Below are positions 17,189 to 26,411 of a stretch of 64,000 nt of DNA, one piece after another. Under the pieces are notes generated by a model. That model was not told the origin of the DNA. It made no database searches and worked only from the letters and a program-made list of their open reading frames with translations. This stretch comes from Adhaeribacter pallidiroseus (GTDB lineage Bacteria > Bacteroidota > Bacteroidia > Cytophagales > Hymenobacteraceae), in contig NZ_QASA01000001.1 of NCBI RefSeq assembly GCF_003340495.1, positions 2,356,001 to 2,420,000 of the forward strand. Reading direction: 5' to 3'. The first letter of the stretch is position 1; every line of letters begins with the position of its first letter. A program made the translations under genes and the position numbers.

Positions 17189-19081
17189 TTAATAGGCCCG
17201 TACTTCTTTCTTTTCCATGAAATTCATAAAGGCCCGGTTTACTACTTTGTTACCGCCTAAAGTAGGATAGTTACCGGTAAAATACCAATCGCCGGTATGG
17301 TTAGGACAGGCCAAATGCAAATTATCTATAGTTTGAAAAATAACTTCTACTTCGGCGTTTATTTCGGGCGCTCGGACAATCTGGGCTGCTTTCGCGGAAA
17401 TTTGCTCGGGCGTAAACAAATCGAAAAGCTCTTTTACAAAATTGCTTCTTTTAAAAGTTTCCGAGCCTTCGTACATCCGGCACTTATCGTAAACTTCTTC
17501 CAGTCTATCTTCTACATCATGTTCTTCCAGAAGCTGCAGCATGGCCCGGAAAGCCACAAATTCTTTTAGCTTCGACATATCTATACCATAACAATCGGGA
17601 TAGCGGATTTGCGGGGCGCAGGAAACCACCACTATTTTTTTCGGCTCCAAGCGGTCCAACATCCGGATAATGCTTTTCTCCAGGGTGGTACCGCGTACAA
17701 TCGAATCATCAATCATCACAATGGTATCTACCCCTTTGTTAATTACCTCGTAAGTGGTATCGTACACGTGCGCTACTAAATCGTCACGATTGTCGTTATC
17801 GGTAATAAAGGTGCGCATTTTAGCATCCTTAATTACTAATTTTTCCGCTCGTGGTTTGGCAACTAAAATTTCATCTAATTCTTTGGGGCTTACTCCTTTT
17901 AAAATAGCTTCTTTGCGGTAATCCCGCAAGTAATCTTCAATCCCCTGCATCATTCCTAACCAAGCCGTTTCGGCGGTGTTGGGGATGTACGAGAATACCG
18001 TATTTTTTAAATCGTAATCAATAGATTCTAACACTTGCGGAACCAGTAGTTGCCCCATGCGCTTGCGCTCCTGGTAAATTTCCGGGTCGTTGCCGCGCGA
18101 AAAATAGATCCGCTCGAAACTGCACGATTTTTTTTCGGCTTCCGCTAAAATTTCTAATTCCCGCGACCCACCATTTTTGTTGATTATTAGCGCGTGACCC
18201 GGTGTAACTTCTTGAATCTGACTGTATTCAATGCCAAAAGCAGTTTTAATAGCCGGCTTTTCCGAAGCCACTACCACTACTTCTTCGTCGATGTAATAAT
18301 AGGCCGGCCGGATACCCGCCGGGTCGCGTACCACAAAGGCTGCTCCGTAACCCGTAAGCCCCGCCATGGCATAACCACCATCAAAATCTTTACAAGCCCG
18401 ACGCAAAACCCGTTGTAAATTTAAATTTTCTTCAATCAGGTGGGAAATCTGCGCGTTGGTGTATCGTTCTTGTTTATACGACTCGAACAACGATTGATTT
18501 TCTTCGTCGAGAAAATGCCCTATTTTTTCGAGTACCGTGATGGTGTCGGTAGTTTGGCGGGGATGCTGGCCAATATCCACCAATACATTAAAAAGCTCAT
18601 CGGCGTTGGTCATGTTAAAATTACCGGCTACCGCCAGACTGCGGCTGCGCCAGTTATTTTCCCGCACCATGGGGTGGCAGTTATCAATGCTATTTAAACC
18701 GTGGGTGCCGTAACGCAAATGGCCCAAGTAAACATCGCCTAAAAAAGACAAATTTTTCTTGAGCCACTTAATATCATTTACCTGTTCGGGAAACTGCTTC
18801 TTTAGCTTAGCAAACGAATTACTGATTTTACCAAAAATTGCCGGAATCGCTTGCGTTTTCACCGATCGATAACGCGAGATATACTCGGTTCCGGGTTCCG
18901 CATCTATTTTAATGCTGGCAACTCCGGCCCCATCCTGGCCGCGGTTGTGTTGTTTTTCCATTAACAGGTACAACTTGTTGATGCCGTACATGGCGGTACC
19001 ATATTTATCGACATAATACTGAGTAGGTTTCCGCAGCCGGATTAAGGCAATACCACACTCGTGCTTTATTGCGTCGCTCAT
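17189..19081 (-). CDS. PurF-like amidophosphoribosyltransferase
   Basis: A class II glutamine amidotransferase domain (about residues 9-330) is followed by a phosphoribosyltransferase domain with the PRPP loop VMIDDSIVRGTT at about 455-466. In PurF the pair makes phosphoribosylamine from PRPP and glutamine, the first step of purine synthesis. Cys9 in HECGIALIRL is the candidate nucleophile after propeptide removal. At 630 residues it is well above the usual 470-510 of PurF, with extra sequence in both domains and about 100 residues after the PRPP domain. It may be a second, long paralogue with an altered role, so no symbol is given. Confidence 0.8.
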   Translation of the reverse strand: MSDAIKHECGIALIRLRKPTQYYVDKYGTAMYGINKLYLLMEKQHNRGQDGAGVASIKIDAEPGTEYISRYRSVKTQAIPAIFGKISNSFAKLKKQFPEQVNDIKWLKKNLSFLGDVYLGHLRYGTHGLNSIDNCHPMVRENNWRSRSLAVAGNFNMTNADELFNVLVDIGQHPRQTTDTITVLEKIGHFLDEENQSLFESYKQERYTNAQISHLIEENLNLQRVLRRACKDFDGGYAMAGLTGYGAAFVVRDPAGIRPAYYYIDEEVVVVASEKPAIKTAFGIEYSQIQEVTPGHALIINKNGGSRELEILAEAEKKSCSFERIYFSRGNDPEIYQERKRMGQLLVPQVLESIDYDLKNTVFSYIPNTAETAWLGMMQGIEDYLRDYRKEAILKGVSPKELDEILVAKPRAEKLVIKDAKMRTFITDNDNRDDLVAHVYDTTYEVINKGVDTIVMIDDSIVRGTTLEKSIIRMLDRLEPKKIVVVSCAPQIRYPDCYGIDMSKLKEFVAFRAMLQLLEEHDVEDRLEEVYDKCRMYEGSETFKRSNFVKELFDLFTPEQISAKAAQIVRAPEINAEVEVIFQTIDNLHLACPNHTGDWYFTGNYPTLGGNKVVNRAFMNFMEKKEVRAY

Positions 19082-19089
19082 AATTTTAG

Positions 19090-19116
19090 TTGCAAGTTAC
19101 AGGTTACAGGTTGCAA
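19090..19116 (+). repeat. Dispersed intergenic repeat B, copy 1
   Basis: A 27-base string starting TTGCAAGTTACAGG is identical to 25679-25705 inside the nuo operon. It contains tandem GTTACAG units and lies 9 bases upstream of the PurF-like start codon. Confidence 0.85.
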
Positions 19117-19215
19117 GTTTCTTAAAGCCATTCGCCAACCTTTTAAAATAGATAGATGTTAAATAAAGAATAATCTTCAATGATTAAGTATTGAATATAC
19201 CGCAAAGGCGAAAAA

Positions 19216-20742
19216 TTATTTAATAAAAAGATGAATAAAATTAATCAACCAATCCGTGCGAAAGAAAAAGAGAATTATGGGCAACGCAAGTAATAGTATA
19301 AATACTTGTGAAGATATGGGTATAACCTTTTTTTGCTTACGTAAATTCCTTTTGAAAAATAAGAAATAGGGAATTTTTACGTAATAAAAAAAAGCAACCC
19401 CGGTAAAGAGCAAACCGGTAACCACCAGTACCAACATTAAAGGATTTCCCGAAATCTGATAGTTTTGCCATACCGAGCTAAAAACCAATAATTTTGCTGT
19501 AAAACCAGCCGTAGGGGGCAAACCCGTTAACGAAATTAAAAACACCAGGGTAATTATGCCTAAAAAAGGATAATGTCGGCCCCAACCGCTGAAATCGGTA
19601 AATTGCTGTACTCCCAACCGATCTTCAAACTCCTGAATAAACCAAAAAATACCGTAGTTGGTAAATAGCAGCACTGTTACGTAAAATAACAAATTGCTTA
19701 GATTATCGCCCGATAAAGATAAACAAGCTGCCAACATAAAACCCGCGTGCGATACCGAAGAATAAGCCAGCATGCGTTTGGGCTTTTGTTGCCACAATGC
19801 CGTAAAATTACCAATAATTAAAGTGAAAACCGCAATACCCGCCACAAATAGCAACACATCAAAGTACAAGGCCTGGTATAATTTCTGCGCTTTTAAAACT
19901 TCTACCAAGCGCAGAATTACCAGAATTCCGGCTATTTTGGGAGCCGTAGAAAATAAAGCAACTACGGGCGTGGGCGTATTTTCATAAACATCGGGCGCCC
20001 AAAAGTGAAAAGGGGCTGCGGCTATTTTAAATAAAAGCCCCGCCAAAGTAAATACCAAAATAATAGTAACTGCTGGCGGAAATATTTTACTCACCTCCTG
20101 CCAGAATTCCGGCTGCAAAAATTGCAAAGAACCGGTAAAGCCATACAAAAACGACATGCCGTAAAGCATAACACCCGCCGCCATGGTACCATACAAAATA
20201 TATTTAATGCCGGCCTCAGTACTACGTACATGGTCTTTTACAATCATGGTAAGCAAGTAGCCCGCAATAGATACTAACTCAATACTCACAAACAAGAGTA
20301 ACAAGTTGGCCGATTTTACCATAAAGTTTAAGCCCATGGTAAACACAAACAAATAAGCGTAAAACTCACCCCGGCCAAACCAAGCAGTTTGGAAAAGTTT
20401 AAAGTTCCAGCCCAATAGAATCGTGAAAAAGCCGCACAATGAAAATAACAAGCCGGCGTACATACTTAAACCATCTTTTAAAAGAAAGCCAAGTAAAAAC
20501 GGATGCGGAACGGCATAGCTGGTAATATGCAGACCTTCAAAAAGCTGGACACTCCCTACCACCAGAAACCCCAGCAAACTTAGTTGAGGTAGCAGTATCT
20601 TTAATTTTGGCGAACGAAATAAATCTAAAAAAATAAGCAGTAAACTAAAGCCAGCAAGCAAAAACTCGGGCAGCAAGGCACCTAATCCATTTTGGATTTG
20701 ATTGAGTGAGGCAGTTAAGGTAGTTACAGCTGTTGGCACCAT
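19216..20742 (-). CDS. nuoN: NADH-quinone oxidoreductase subunit N
   Basis: A polytopic protein of 508 residues with about 14 membrane segments, homologous to Mrp-type antiporters. It is one of three proton-pumping subunits of respiratory complex I. Diagnostic stretches are FKIAAAPFHFWAPDVYE and TPTPVVALFSTAPK near residues 235-270, with the Lys residues of the half-channel, and YSSVSHAGFMLA near 330. It is the last gene of the unit, 9 bases after nuoM. Confidence 0.95.
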   Translation of the reverse strand: MVPTAVTTLTASLNQIQNGLGALLPEFLLAGFSLLLIFLDLFRSPKLKILLPQLSLLGFLVVGSVQLFEGLHITSYAVPHPFLLGFLLKDGLSMYAGLLFSLCGFFTILLGWNFKLFQTAWFGRGEFYAYLFVFTMGLNFMVKSANLLLLFVSIELVSIAGYLLTMIVKDHVRSTEAGIKYILYGTMAAGVMLYGMSFLYGFTGSLQFLQPEFWQEVSKIFPPAVTIILVFTLAGLLFKIAAAPFHFWAPDVYENTPTPVVALFSTAPKIAGILVILRLVEVLKAQKLYQALYFDVLLFVAGIAVFTLIIGNFTALWQQKPKRMLAYSSVSHAGFMLAACLSLSGDNLSNLLFYVTVLLFTNYGIFWFIQEFEDRLGVQQFTDFSGWGRHYPFLGIITLVFLISLTGLPPTAGFTAKLLVFSSVWQNYQISGNPLMLVLVVTGLLFTGVAFFYYVKIPYFLFFKRNLRKQKKVIPISSQVFILLLALPIILFFFRTDWLINFIHLFIK

Positions 20743-20751
20743 GCTCCTGAT

Positions 20752-22491
20752 TTAGGGCAATAAAGGTAAAGCTTGAGTTATGGGCATGCCCCCTTGCACG
20801 AGAACATGCTCCAGAAAACCGCTTACTCCCGGACCTATTTTGTCTAATAAGATAGAAGGGAAAATACCAAATACAATTACCAGAATGGCTAACGGAATAA
20901 ATAAGCAATACTCTCGAGTTGTTAAATCCGGCAGTTTGGTTCGTTCGCGTAACTCCGGATGAATCCAGTGTTTACCGAAAAACATCCGCTGCAAAGTCCA
21001 TAAATAATAAGCCGCCCCCAAGATCATGCCGGCCATAGCCGCGACAGCCAGCCAAGGGGGCAACATACCCGACGTAGTAGCCGAGGCAAATGCTCCCAGT
21101 AAAACCAAGAACTCGGCTATAAAACCAGCCAAACCCGGCAGGCCAAGCGAAGCAAAAAAGGCAATAACCGTTACGGTTGTGAAAGCCGGCATCACCTCTG
21201 CTAACCCCCGAAAACAAACGATGGAGCGGCTACCCGACCGGTCGTAAATAACTCCCACTACTAAAAACAACATCGCTGAAATAAGTCCGTGGCTGAACAT
21301 TTGGTAAATGGCTCCATTCACTCCTTCGGAGGTTAATGCCGCTAAACCCAGTAGTACAAAACCCATGTGCGATACCGAAGAATAAGCAATCAGTTTTTTT
21401 AAATCGCTCATGGCCAGCGCACAAAGCGCTCCATAAATAATAGTAATTACCCCCAGTAAACCTAAAAAGAAGGAGTAATAAACAGCCGCATCGGGGAACA
21501 CTGGGTAAACAATCCGTAATAAGCCGTAAGCCCCTACTTTTAAAAGCAAACTAGCCAGAATAACCGATATGGGCGTAGGTGCTTCTACGTGGGCATCCGG
21601 CAGCCAGGTATGCACCGGCACCAAAGGCATTTTAATCGCAAACCCGGCAAAAATCAACAAAAAGGCCATCAGGCGAATAGGTATTGCCCCCAGCATTTTA
21701 CCCGATGCAACATGCAACAGGCTATCCGGAATAAAGTTTTTAGCGGTAATCATGTCCGGGATGCTAAACGTATGTACCAGCACTCGACTAGGCAACTTAC
21801 CGGCGGCTAACAGTTGCTGAATGTGCGTAATAACAGCTGGACTCGCCTTGGTACCTGGGGCTAACAAGTTTGCTTGCCAGGCCGTAGCCTGCGGATCAAT
21901 CACCGATGTATATAAACCGATAATAACAATTAAAATAAAAATAGAGCCGACTAAGGTATAAATAAAGAATTTAATGGCTGCATATTCTCGCCGCGAGCCG
22001 CCCCAAATGCCAATCAGAAAATACATGGGGAGCAGCATAAATTCAAAAAACAAATAGAATAAAAATAAATCCAAGGCCAGAAAACAACCCATAATGCTAC
22101 CCAGCAATAATAAATACAAGGCAAAATATCCTTTTATACTCTTGGTAACCGGTAATGACGAAATAGCTCCCATAAAACCAATAATGCCGGTAAGCAATAC
22201 CATACTGATGCTTAATCCGTCTACCCCCAGAAAATAAGTAATTTGCAAAAATCCCAAACTATTCAGGCTTAAGGTGATCCAGTTTACTTTTTCTACAAAC
22301 TGGTAACCCGATTCGGATATAGGGGAAACAGTTTGAAACTGGAGGTAAACCCAAACCGCTAAAAGTAATTCCAAAAAGGTGATGCCGCATACTACCGTCC
22401 TGATTAATTGAACGGAGCGGCTGGGCAAAGCTAAAATTAGCAGAACAGATACTAAAGGAACAAAAATAAGACTAGTCAGGATAAAATTCAT
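20752..22491 (-). CDS. nuoM: NADH-quinone oxidoreductase subunit M
   Basis: This 579-residue antiporter-like subunit of complex I has some 14 membrane segments. The conserved stretches are FEFMLLPMYFLIGIWGG, MPLVPVHTWLPDAHVEAPTP with its Lys/His half-channel residues, and AYSSVSHMGFVLLG. It is somewhat longer than the usual 490-510, with an insertion near residues 195-260 between predicted membrane segments. It lies 29 bases after nuoL and 9 before nuoN. Confidence 0.95.
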   Translation of the reverse strand: MNFILTSLIFVPLVSVLLILALPSRSVQLIRTVVCGITFLELLLAVWVYLQFQTVSPISESGYQFVEKVNWITLSLNSLGFLQITYFLGVDGLSISMVLLTGIIGFMGAISSLPVTKSIKGYFALYLLLLGSIMGCFLALDLFLFYLFFEFMLLPMYFLIGIWGGSRREYAAIKFFIYTLVGSIFILIVIIGLYTSVIDPQATAWQANLLAPGTKASPAVITHIQQLLAAGKLPSRVLVHTFSIPDMITAKNFIPDSLLHVASGKMLGAIPIRLMAFLLIFAGFAIKMPLVPVHTWLPDAHVEAPTPISVILASLLLKVGAYGLLRIVYPVFPDAAVYYSFFLGLLGVITIIYGALCALAMSDLKKLIAYSSVSHMGFVLLGLAALTSEGVNGAIYQMFSHGLISAMLFLVVGVIYDRSGSRSIVCFRGLAEVMPAFTTVTVIAFFASLGLPGLAGFIAEFLVLLGAFASATTSGMLPPWLAVAAMAGMILGAAYYLWTLQRMFFGKHWIHPELRERTKLPDLTTREYCLFIPLAILVIVFGIFPSILLDKIGPGVSGFLEHVLVQGGMPITQALPLLP

Positions 22492-22520
22492 TCAAATTAT
22501 TTGTTTCCAGCGAGCTTTTT

Positions 22521-24722
22521 TTAAAATATCAAAATATAAAATACCAGCAGTAATAAGCCTAAAAGCGAATAAAGGTAGTAAGATTGAATTTTGCCATTTT
22601 GCATCCATCGTCCTAAATTACCCGATAAACGCGCAGTAATTCCGATACCGCGCACCAAGCCGTCCACAATACCCCGGTCAATCCAAGCCACAATTTTAGA
22701 AAAAACAACTAAAATTTTCGCAAAGGTATTAATACTATAATCAATTATAAGGGCATCCATTTTAACAACTCCTAAAGCAAGCCACTGCGTGGGTTTCACC
22801 AGAATAATCTGGTAAAGTTTATCTAAATAAAAATTGTGGTAAATAAAGTTAGTAAAAGTAGCCGGTGGTAAAGCGGATAATTGGTAGCTGGTGGCATTTG
22901 TTATTAAATTAATCCGGAAACGTTGCCACGCTATTCCTGCTCCCAAGACCAGGGCCGTTACAGAAAGTATAGGCGCCCATAAGTGCGCACTATGACTATC
23001 GGTATTGAGTAAATTTTTAAAAAAAGAGCCAGAAAGAAAAAACTGACCGGGGTTTAAATTTTTAAGGGATACTCCGGATAATAACCAACTATTGGTACTG
23101 GAAAATGGATTTAGCGAGTAGAAAATACCAAGAGCTAAAACTGCTAAAATAAGAACCGGCACCAACATGAGCCCGGAGGTTTCCCGTTTAGAACTCACGC
23201 GTAAATGCTGTTCGCCGAAACCTAACCGGAACTTACCTAAAAATACAAAAATTAATTGCCGAGTCATGTAATAAGCCGTGAGACTAACCGCTACAAATCC
23301 CGTAACCGGCACCAGGTACCACCACCAAGCTCCGGTGTTAGCAGCACCAGCGGCAGCCCAGTTCCAGGTGCCGATTAAAATAGCATCTTTTGATAAAAAG
23401 CCGGAAAACAATGGTACGCCCACTAAGGAGGCTCCTGCTAATAAATAAGAGTAATAGGTGAAAGGGAGTATTTGGCGCAAGCCGCCCATGTTCCGGATGT
23501 CCTGCGCGTCAACCAAGGCTCTGGTTTCAGCATCTTCGTGCTGCAAGGCATGGTGTACCGCATGAATAATAACTCCCGCATTTAAGAATAATGCTGCTTT
23601 AAAAAAGGCGTGAGTAGTTAAATGGAACAAAGCGGCATCGGGAGCCCCTACTCCCATTCCCATTACCATGTAGCCTAACTGCGAAATAGTAGAATACGCC
23701 AAAGTTTTTTTAATATCAAACTGCGTACAGGCTACCAAAGCTCCCATTAAAGCGGTTATGGCCCCAACCAATGCCATAACAAGCAAGGCATCGGGAGTAA
23801 AGAATACGTAACATTTAGCTAATAAATATATGCCCGCCGCTACCATAGTAGCCGCGTGTATAAGCGCTGAAACTGGCGTGGGACCTTCCATGGCATCGGG
23901 CAACCAAACTTGTAGAGGAAATTGCGCTGACTTGCCGATACAACCGCAAAATAAGGCTAAGCCGGTTAAGGTAAGCAAATGTGTGGATATTTGCTCCGAT
24001 ATAAATACGCCTGATTTTAGTAAACCCGGAGAGTCAATGGGCATAGCATCCGTTATAGTTTTAATCTGCGATTTAAGCGTTAATAAATCAAAAGTACCAA
24101 AAAAACTATACAGCAAAAATAAGCCTAATAATAAACCAACATCTCCTACCCGGTTAACCAGAAATGCTTTTTTACTAGCCTGAACCGCTGCTGGACGGTG
24201 AAACCAAAAGCCAATGAGCAAATAAGAACAAAAGCCGACCAATTCCCAAAAAATAAATATAAGGAGTAAATTATCGGCTAGCACCAAACCTAGCATGCTC
24301 CCGGCGAACAAACTTAAAAAGGCAAAATACCGGTTATAATGTTCATCGTGATGCAGGTAGGCTACCGAAAATACTTGTACCAATAGCGAAATAAAGGTAA
24401 CCAGTACTAAAAGCAAAACGGATAGATTATCGAGATAAATTCCGGCCGTAAATACCTGGTTGGTATTGGGGGCTTTTATTATCTGAAACCAAGTAGTTTG
24501 TTCGTGCACTATTTTTTGCTCCCAAACCTGACTAAATAGAAAGAGCGCGAGCAAGAAAGAAAGCACCCCAGATCCCAAACTGATCCAGTCACCTTGGCGG
24601 GGCAATTTTTTGCCTACAAAAAAACAAAAAGCAAAGGCGAGGAAAGGCAACAAAAACAGACCTAAGGCGGCCGCTAAGGTGATATTGGCGGTGGTCGGGT
24701 TTGTAGAAAGTCCGGTGTTCAA
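22521..24722 (-). CDS. nuoL: NADH-quinone oxidoreductase subunit L
   Basis: The largest antiporter-like subunit of complex I, 733 residues, at the tip of the membrane arm. Diagnostic motifs are FIFWELVGFCSYLLIGFW, AQFPLQVWLPDAMEGPTPVS, ALIHAATMVAAGIYLL and AYSTISQLGYM. The C-terminal extension with a long hydrophilic helix region (about residues 590-700) corresponds to the lateral helix that ties the antiporter subunits together. It is separated from nuoK by 6 bases. Confidence 0.95.
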   Translation of the reverse strand: MNTGLSTNPTTANITLAAALGLFLLPFLAFAFCFFVGKKLPRQGDWISLGSGVLSFLLALFLFSQVWEQKIVHEQTTWFQIIKAPNTNQVFTAGIYLDNLSVLLLVLVTFISLLVQVFSVAYLHHDEHYNRYFAFLSLFAGSMLGLVLADNLLLIFIFWELVGFCSYLLIGFWFHRPAAVQASKKAFLVNRVGDVGLLLGLFLLYSFFGTFDLLTLKSQIKTITDAMPIDSPGLLKSGVFISEQISTHLLTLTGLALFCGCIGKSAQFPLQVWLPDAMEGPTPVSALIHAATMVAAGIYLLAKCYVFFTPDALLVMALVGAITALMGALVACTQFDIKKTLAYSTISQLGYMVMGMGVGAPDAALFHLTTHAFFKAALFLNAGVIIHAVHHALQHEDAETRALVDAQDIRNMGGLRQILPFTYYSYLLAGASLVGVPLFSGFLSKDAILIGTWNWAAAGAANTGAWWWYLVPVTGFVAVSLTAYYMTRQLIFVFLGKFRLGFGEQHLRVSSKRETSGLMLVPVLILAVLALGIFYSLNPFSSTNSWLLSGVSLKNLNPGQFFLSGSFFKNLLNTDSHSAHLWAPILSVTALVLGAGIAWQRFRINLITNATSYQLSALPPATFTNFIYHNFYLDKLYQIILVKPTQWLALGVVKMDALIIDYSINTFAKILVVFSKIVAWIDRGIVDGLVRGIGITARLSGNLGRWMQNGKIQSYYLYSLLGLLLLVFYILIF

Positions 24723-24728
24723 AGTGCT

Positions 24729-25040
24729 TTATCCTTGCGAGGCATCTACCTCATTTATGTTTACGGTGTTAAAATGCTGGTAAACTTTTAACACAATGGC
24801 CAACGCAATAGCGGCTTCGGCAGCGGCAATTACTATAACAAACAGCGCAAAAACCTGCCCTTGTAAAAGTTTAGGATCGTGCTGGCTAAAAGCAATTAAA
24901 TTTAAATTTGCGGCATTAAATATTAATTCAATTCCCATTAAAATAGCAACCGCGTGGCGTTTCGTGACTATTGCCAAAACCCCGATGCAGAACAAGGCCG
25001 CACTTAACAACAATACATGTTCGAGCGGTATAGAAGCCAT
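24729..25040 (-). CDS. nuoK: NADH-quinone oxidoreductase subunit K
   Basis: A small membrane subunit of complex I, 103 residues with three membrane segments. GIELIFNAANLNLIAFS carries the conserved Glu in the second helix, and AAAEAAIALAIVL carries the third-helix Glu, both needed for proton translocation. Length is normal for NuoK. A gap of 104 bases separates it from nuoJ. Confidence 0.96.
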   Translation of the reverse strand: MASIPLEHVLLLSAALFCIGVLAIVTKRHAVAILMGIELIFNAANLNLIAFSQHDPKLLQGQVFALFVIVIAAAEAAIALAIVLKVYQHFNTVNINEVDASQG

Positions 25041-25144
25041 TTATTAATTGGTATTGATTAGTTTACAGTTGTTGGATTTTAAATGGAAGAGTTAGGAATT
25101 CATCATAAACGGATAGTGAACCAGCTTACACCCAAGTTTTTACA

Positions 25145-25660
25145 TTATTTTATTTGTGAACTGATAAAAGCCGCTCCCATTAAAGCTATCAACAATACCA
25201 CAGAAGCTACTTCAAAAGGAAGCGCGAAGTTAGTCATTAAGTTGATACCAATGCCATGCAATGTAGATTTTGCTCCCGTACTTACGAAGGTTTCGGATTG
25301 TTTAATCCACGATAGCTGGCTAAAATGCGTACGGGCAATAATATATACCAACCCACCGAACAACATAAAAGAAAGCAGTCCACCCATAATTTTATTTCCA
25401 GATTGGGATTGAATAAAAATAGTATCGCCCCGGTTACTCAGCATAATACCGAATAATATTAAGACCAAAATACCGCCTACGTACACCATTAATTGGGTTA
25501 CAGCTAAAAAATCGGCCATTAATAAAACATACACGGCGGCTAAACTCAGCAAGGTAATTAAAAGCATAAAAACGGCGTGCAGCAGATTTTTCATAAAAAC
25601 CATCAACAAAGCCGTGCACAGCATTAGAAAAGCAAACGTGTAAAAAAGGATAAGCACCAT
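25145..25660 (-). CDS. nuoJ: NADH-quinone oxidoreductase subunit J
   Basis: A membrane subunit of complex I with five predicted segments; the conserved VYVLLMADFLAVTQLMVYVGGILVL region covers the pi-bulge helix, cited here only by position (about residues 45-70). The frame is open to 25705, but that extension translates the dispersed repeat (CNLQSETCNL), so the ATG at 25660 is the real start. It lies 174 bases after nuoI, an unusually wide gap for this operon. Confidence 0.93.
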   Translation of the reverse strand: MVLILFYTFAFLMLCTALLMVFMKNLLHAVFMLLITLLSLAAVYVLLMADFLAVTQLMVYVGGILVLILFGIMLSNRGDTIFIQSQSGNKIMGGLLSFMLFGGLVYIIARTHFSQLSWIKQSETFVSTGAKSTLHGIGINLMTNFALPFEVASVVLLIALMGAAFISSQIK

Positions 25661-25834
25661 GAGGTTACAGGTTTCAGATTGCAAGTTACAGGTTACAGGT
25701 TGCAATTTTAAAAATTGGAAGGTTGCAAGGTTTTCAACTCCTCAAGACCAGAAGCAATCAATTTATCATAAGCTTGAATTATTGTAATTTTTTAAATTTT
25801 TATTTTTTAAACTTTCCAACCTGCAACTTGCAAC
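25661..25834. repeat. Repeat B copies inside the nuo operon
   Basis: The nuoI-nuoJ gap holds GGTTACAGG and TTGCAAG units at 25661-25705, a variant near 25720-25732, and inverted relatives at about 25812-25834 (CCAACCTGCAACTTGCAACC). The 27 bases at 25679-25705 equal 19090-19116. The opposed arms could fold into a large imperfect hairpin between two co-transcribed genes. Confidence 0.75.
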
Positions 25835-26359
25835 CTATTTTCCTTTAGCCGCTTGTTGCTTTTCAAATAAGGCCTGCTTTTCCCGGGCTTGTTCCGGGGT
25901 GAGATCCGTGAAATGGTAAATCATGTTTTTAATATCTATTTCCGGAAAATCGTACACCTTGGTCATGGTTAAACAATCGGTGGGGCAAACGGTGGTACAC
26001 AAGCCGCAATAACAGCATTTGGCTAGGTCAATGTCGAACTTAGGCGCATATAACCGCTTTTTAGTGCCATCGGAGGTAACTCCAATTTCTTCGGTGGCTT
26101 TGATAGATTCTATTTCGATGCAATTAACCGGGCAAATTTTGGCGCACAAATCACAGACTATGCAATCATCCATTTCGTTGTGCAAGCGGTAACGCCCATT
26201 ATCCGGCACCGGTAGAGCTTCGTAAGGATACTTTAAGGTTACTAATCCTTCTTTTTGAGCAAAATAATCCGGATCGGAAATATACGATTGGTTCCGACGT
26301 TTACCGGCTTTCCGGAGATGATGCCACGATAGCATGAGCCCGCCCCACAATGAGTTCAC
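25835..26359 (-). CDS. nuoI: NADH-quinone oxidoreductase subunit I
   Basis: A ferredoxin-like subunit with two 4Fe-4S clusters (N6a and N6b) that pass electrons towards quinone. The cluster motifs are CIVCDLCAKICPVNC near residues 66-80 and CCYCGLCTTVCPTDC near 114-128. The longest frame starts with GTG at 26359; there is no upstream ATG, and an internal ATG lies eight codons in (MLSWHHL). A non-ATG start is therefore likely. It lies 52 bases after nuoH. Confidence 0.93.
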   Translation of the reverse strand: MNSLWGGLMLSWHHLRKAGKRRNQSYISDPDYFAQKEGLVTLKYPYEALPVPDNGRYRLHNEMDDCIVCDLCAKICPVNCIEIESIKATEEIGVTSDGTKKRLYAPKFDIDLAKCCYCGLCTTVCPTDCLTMTKVYDFPEIDIKNMIYHFTDLTPEQAREKQALFEKQQAAKGK

Positions 26360-26411
26360 TCCCGACCAGAAGCTTTTTTATTTTTTATACTACCTAAATT
26401 TTCTTTCATTT

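Noticed and set aside
25083-25412. Plus-strand frame over the nuoJ end
   Set aside because: It is antisense to nuoJ, whose protein is well conserved.
25661-25705. N-terminal extension of nuoJ
   Set aside because: The extra residues come from the dispersed repeat; the ATG at 25660 matches the family start.
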